Of a stretch of DNA of 22,003 bases, positions 21,556-22,003 are shown piece by piece (the stretch's first letter is position 1; each line of letters opens with the position of its first letter). This DNA comes from an uncultured Treponema sp. (GTDB taxonomy: Bacteria; Spirochaetota; Spirochaetia; Treponematales; Treponemataceae), in assembly GCA_937893155.1 (NCBI GenBank), contig CALBGU010000022.1:1-22003 (forward strand), given 5' to 3'. The translations under genes were made by a program, and so were the position numbers. Below the pieces are notes generated by a model. The model searched no databases. It saw only the letters and a program-made list of their open reading frames with translations, and had not been told where the DNA came from.

Positions 21556-21899
21556 TTTATTTGCTCCATAGTCAAGGCTATTCGTTTAACTTCTACTTTT
21601 GCGCCGAATAGGTTTAATCGCTCTTGAATATCACGGGTCATATCTATACCGCTGGGGTCGTGGTCTCCTAAATGAATTATATAACGCCCTTCTCTAAAAT
21701 CTTCTCCAATAAAACGTTTTGCAGCGTCATACATTTCTGATTGTGAAGTATAACCCCTGCATGAGAAAAATGGTACTCTTAATGGTGAACACGCTTTTTG
21801 TATTATTGCTGCCAGTGCTTCTTTTTCTACCCATACTTCTACATAGTTCGGCTGCCCTTGCCATTTGTCCACTCTATAGAAATATGCAGCAGATGAAAT
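21540..21899 (-). pseudogene. Phage/mobile-element TOPRIM-like protein, internal fragment
   Basis: The minus-strand frame reads YRVDKWQGQPNYVEVWVEKEAL, RVPFFSCRGYTSQSEMY, then IIHLGDHDPSGIDMTRDIQERL and RIALTMEQINQFQPPPN. The VEKEAL glutamate and the DHDPSG aspartates look like a TOPRIM metal site. Similar proteins of unknown function occur in phages and integrative elements; that comparison is from memory. Both ends are missing. The frame is natural only from about 21890 to 21540; beyond that it is antisense to polA. It has neither promoter nor a true start (GTG 21872 is internal). Confidence 0.6.
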
Positions 21900-22003
21900 A
21901 AGAGAATGGATAGAAACTGTAAGAAGTTATAATATCGAAGAAATGAGTAATGCAGCAAGTACAATAGAAAATTGGTTACCATATATAGCAAATTCATTTA
22001 TAG
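21880..22003 (+). mobile_element. ISL3-family transposase fragment (C-terminal part)
   Basis: From 21880 the plus strand is open to the window end, reading KYAADEIREWIETVRSYNIE and then AASTIENWLPYIANSFI. This matches the stretch before the C-terminal SNGFTEG...NNKIK motif of ISL3-type transposases. The N-terminal zinc-finger and first DDE residues are absent, cut off at the join with the TOPRIM fragment. The rest lies beyond the window. Confidence 0.55.

Overview
The window looks like a chromosomal segment of a host-associated Treponema-like spirochaete. This is inferred from gene content: a periplasmic-flagellum chaperone pair (FliS plus a FlgN-like protein), PilZ and double cyclic-nucleotide-binding proteins, spirochaete-type lipoproteins with relaxed lipoboxes, and a primary-like sigma factor gene divergent from a lone groES. 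From memory, T. pallidum has the same sigma factor/groES pairing. Base composition shifts from AT-rich in the first ~7 kb to more GC-balanced over ~7.5-20 kb. I see no tRNA, rRNA or CRISPR array.

Layout. 1-2690, rightward: the 3' end of murB, a two-domain cyclic-nucleotide-binding protein, an exported hypothetical protein and an exported DUF192 protein, closed by a bidirectional hairpin terminator. 2704-7462, leftward: a conserved unknown protein, an XRE-cupin regulator, a NAGPA-type lipoprotein, a PilZ protein with its own promoter, and a TPR protein. 7574-9784, rightward: recG, whose 3' end overlaps by 35 bp the convergent gene for an RpoD/RpoS-family sigma factor (9750-10589). A 545-bp intergenic region follows. 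It holds a textbook sigma-54 promoter for the sigma factor, two inverted repeats, a REP-like palindrome, and a sigma-70-type promoter for groES. 11516-15545, leftward: a complete fructose PTS operon fruR-fruK-fruA(IIABC)-ptsH. About 500 bp of repeat-rich non-coding DNA follows. 16129-19897, rightward: a D,D-carboxypeptidase, a solitary adenine methyltransferase and an NlpC/P60 lipoprotein. 19990-20929: fliS and a flgN-like gene behind a possible sigma-28 promoter. 21055 to the end: polA is cut off after ~166 codons and followed by a reversed fragment of a phage-type TOPRIM protein and a fragment of an ISL3-type transposase. The two short joins look more like contig-end assembly chimeras than biology.

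How the genes work together. Fructose is phosphorylated during uptake by FruA using HPr (ptsH). FruK then makes fructose-1,6-bisphosphate, and FruR controls the operon, probably through five TCAAAA repeats spaced exactly 10 bp apart. The HPr carries Arg where HPr kinase's Ser46 would be. The most striking regulatory signal is the sigma-54 promoter in front of the alternative sigma factor. It suggests an RpoN-to-sigma-factor cascade like the Rrp2-RpoN-RpoS pathway of Borrelia. A second recurring theme is apparent leaderless expression: pilZ, fruR and the carboxypeptidase gene have a good -10/-35 pair whose predicted start point falls on or next to the start codon, with no Shine-Dalgarno sequence.
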